In this document: piece by piece, positions 62,570 to 64,000 of the stretch | How the letters are laid out: every line of letters starts with the position of its first letter | Numbering within the stretch: position 1 is the first letter of the stretch | Source of the DNA: Trematomus loennbergii | Taxonomy: Eukaryota > Chordata > Actinopteri > Perciformes > Nototheniidae | Direction: 5' to 3' | NCBI GenBank assembly: GCA_012861695.1 | Contig: JAAOOA010000086.1 | Coordinates: forward strand, 3,116,422 to 3,180,421 | DNA length: 64,000 bases | Notes under the pieces: model-generated | What the model was told of the DNA's origin: nothing | The model's database searches: none | Seen by the model: only the letters and a program-made list of their open reading frames with translations | Made by a program: the position numbers and the translations under genes

Positions 62570-62997
62570 CTGAGCTGCTCCACTGACAGGGAATGGAGAG
62601 CAGGTTTATCACAGCATCACGATGTGTCCGATGAAACAACAACAGGAACACAGTCTATCGCCATGGAGAGTCCAGCAGGGGAGACGCACGCTACAAAACA
62701 CATCAGAGATCGTCAGGCCCCAACGTTCCCTTAAAAACATTCAAAAATTCAGATGTTTTCCATCGCAAATCTTCCGCCCAACAGGGACCTGTAAAGCACA
62801 TAGAATTACATCAGAGAGAAAGAGAGGAGGAGGAGGAGAGGAGGAGAGGGAGGAAAATTCTTCAAGTATGAGAAAACTTTACAGCTCTCCTCCCTCGGCT
62901 TCTCTTTTTTCCCTGCTCTCTCCTCTGTCCATCCCCCGTCTTTCCTCTCCTGCTGGTCAGTCAGTCACACTCAGAGGAAGTCTGCAGACCACAGCAG
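62570..62997 (+). other. Possible 5' untranslated exon and promoter region
   Basis: A GA-rich run (GAGGAGGAGGAGAGGAGG near 62825) is followed by a CT-rich run, then AGACCACAGCAG with a strong donor GTAAGATG at 62998. This order is common in vertebrate first exons. No coding start joins it inside the window; any gene would continue to the right. Confidence 0.28.
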
Positions 62998-63299
62998 GTA
63001 AGATGCTCCTCCACTCTCAGGGTGCTTGGATACGCATATTTGATTCATTTCATTCATAATCATTCAGGACATTTTGGAATAGGTTGATTGATATTATAGA
63101 TATTGTATTATATGCAGGGATAAGAATTACATGTGTTAATTGTTCATTAGAGCTGAGATAATGCAACAAAAAGCAATATGCATTATTAAAAATCACTCTC
63201 AGATGGTCTTATGTGATACTAATGCTATTGTTTTGGAAACAAAACTGTATAACTCACTTTAGAGAATCAGTCATCACAAAAATAATGATAATATGCAAC

Positions 63300-63475
63300 C
63301 ACATTCCGAATATTTTTAATCTAATCTATTCTACTCTGTTTCCTCTTGCAACCATTGTTTTATGTCCTATATAACCATGTTGCATTGTTGGAGGAGCTTG
63401 GGACTTAAGATTTGCATTGCCTTTTCTACACTGTAGCTACTGTGCATATGACAATAAAGACTTTCAATCTTGAAT
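63300..63475 (+). repeat. Retroelement 3' tail
   Basis: TTGCATTGTTGGAGGAGCTT, then GTGCATATGACAATAAAGAC and TTTCAATCTTGAAT, matches the tail phrase of fish non-LTR elements that ends in an AATAAA-bearing simple repeat. Confidence 0.55.
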
Positions 63476-64000
63476 ATTCAGAAAACATTTTTTTTTTGCA
63501 TTCTTTTCGGCACACCAGCTGTTGAAAAATAGAAAATTCCGTGGCACTCAAAAAGTGAATTTTCTTATGCAATGAAATATATACATTTTCTGAGTATCTC
63601 TTATTTCCAGTCTGCAATTAGGATGATATGATTTCACCCTGATTCATGTTAATTACAAAACAGAGATAAGACAGATGTTTGCCGGAACATTTGAAAGATT
63701 GCCTTAAACAAGTGAATTCTGGAAACAAGTGAAATCACCATGTTTGCATAGTGGTTTATCCAGATCAAAAAAATAGTTAAGATGACGATGTTAAATGCCC
63801 TTCACTAACATCAAGGCATTATGGGGGATTCAACCGCATCCACTCCATCTTAAAGCTCCTGCATGCATGTAGGCAATAGTTGAAATGTGCTGCAGTGTTA
63901 TAGTGGTGGCAGATGAAAATGGAAGCACATTAATGTGAAAATTACAAACCTTGAGAGTGAAGTCGTTTTGTTTTGTTGTGCACATGTGACATCATCCTGT
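63476..64000. other. Unassigned window edge
   Basis: AT-rich sequence without recognisable features. Confidence 0.3.

Overview
The window looks like a stretch of a ray-finned (teleost) fish genome. The evidence is a spliced C-type lectin gene of the kind expanded in teleosts, many cut-and-paste transposon relics (hAT, Tc1, TTAA-target families, foldback MITEs), a CR1/L2-like LINE fragment, LTR-element remnants, a tRNA-headed SINE and very long CA/TG microsatellites. There are no operons, CRISPR arrays or prokaryotic signals. Almost all open frames longer than 60 codons are chance frames or lie inside repeats.

Layout: 0-12 kb is gene-poor, with a non-autonomous hAT element (4108-5192), a foldback MITE (5877-6494), a Tc1 transposase scrap (8030-8224) and microsatellites. 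12.3-16.5 kb holds the one gene I can model, a plus-strand two-CTLD lectin in six exons. Its first CTLD is cut short by in-frame stops in exon 3, while the second CTLD and the basic C-terminal tail ending in KREEL are intact. Its introns carry a 37-bp minisatellite and two TTAA-flanked MITEs. 16.8-19.5 kb is a long inverted repeat. 19.5-28 kb is mostly unrecognised, with one possible minus-strand exon at 23778-23880. 28.4-30.0 kb is an internally deleted hAT element with an 8-bp target duplication. 31-36 kb is a mosaic of dispersed repeats, a LINE 3' end and a direct repeat. 36-44 kb has an LTR-like segment, a SINE and microsatellites. 44.6-46.8 kb is a 2.2-kb foldback element. 47.2-50.7 kb holds two more foldback elements of the 5877 type, one invaded by a deleted Ty3/gypsy-like retrotransposon. 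52-57 kb has further MITEs and a recent 0.75-kb tandem duplication. The rest is mostly unassigned; a possible 5' untranslated exon lies near 62.6-63.0 kb.

The most interesting structural result is a foldback family (5877-6494, 47258-47863 and 48760-50644) whose ends read CAAC(A/C)CAGTCT and which makes exact 7-bp target duplications in three independent sites. One of these is backed by related uninterrupted sequence elsewhere in the window. Seven bases is an uncommon target length for a vertebrate DNA transposon. All gene models were read by eye; no database search, splice predictor or expression data were available.
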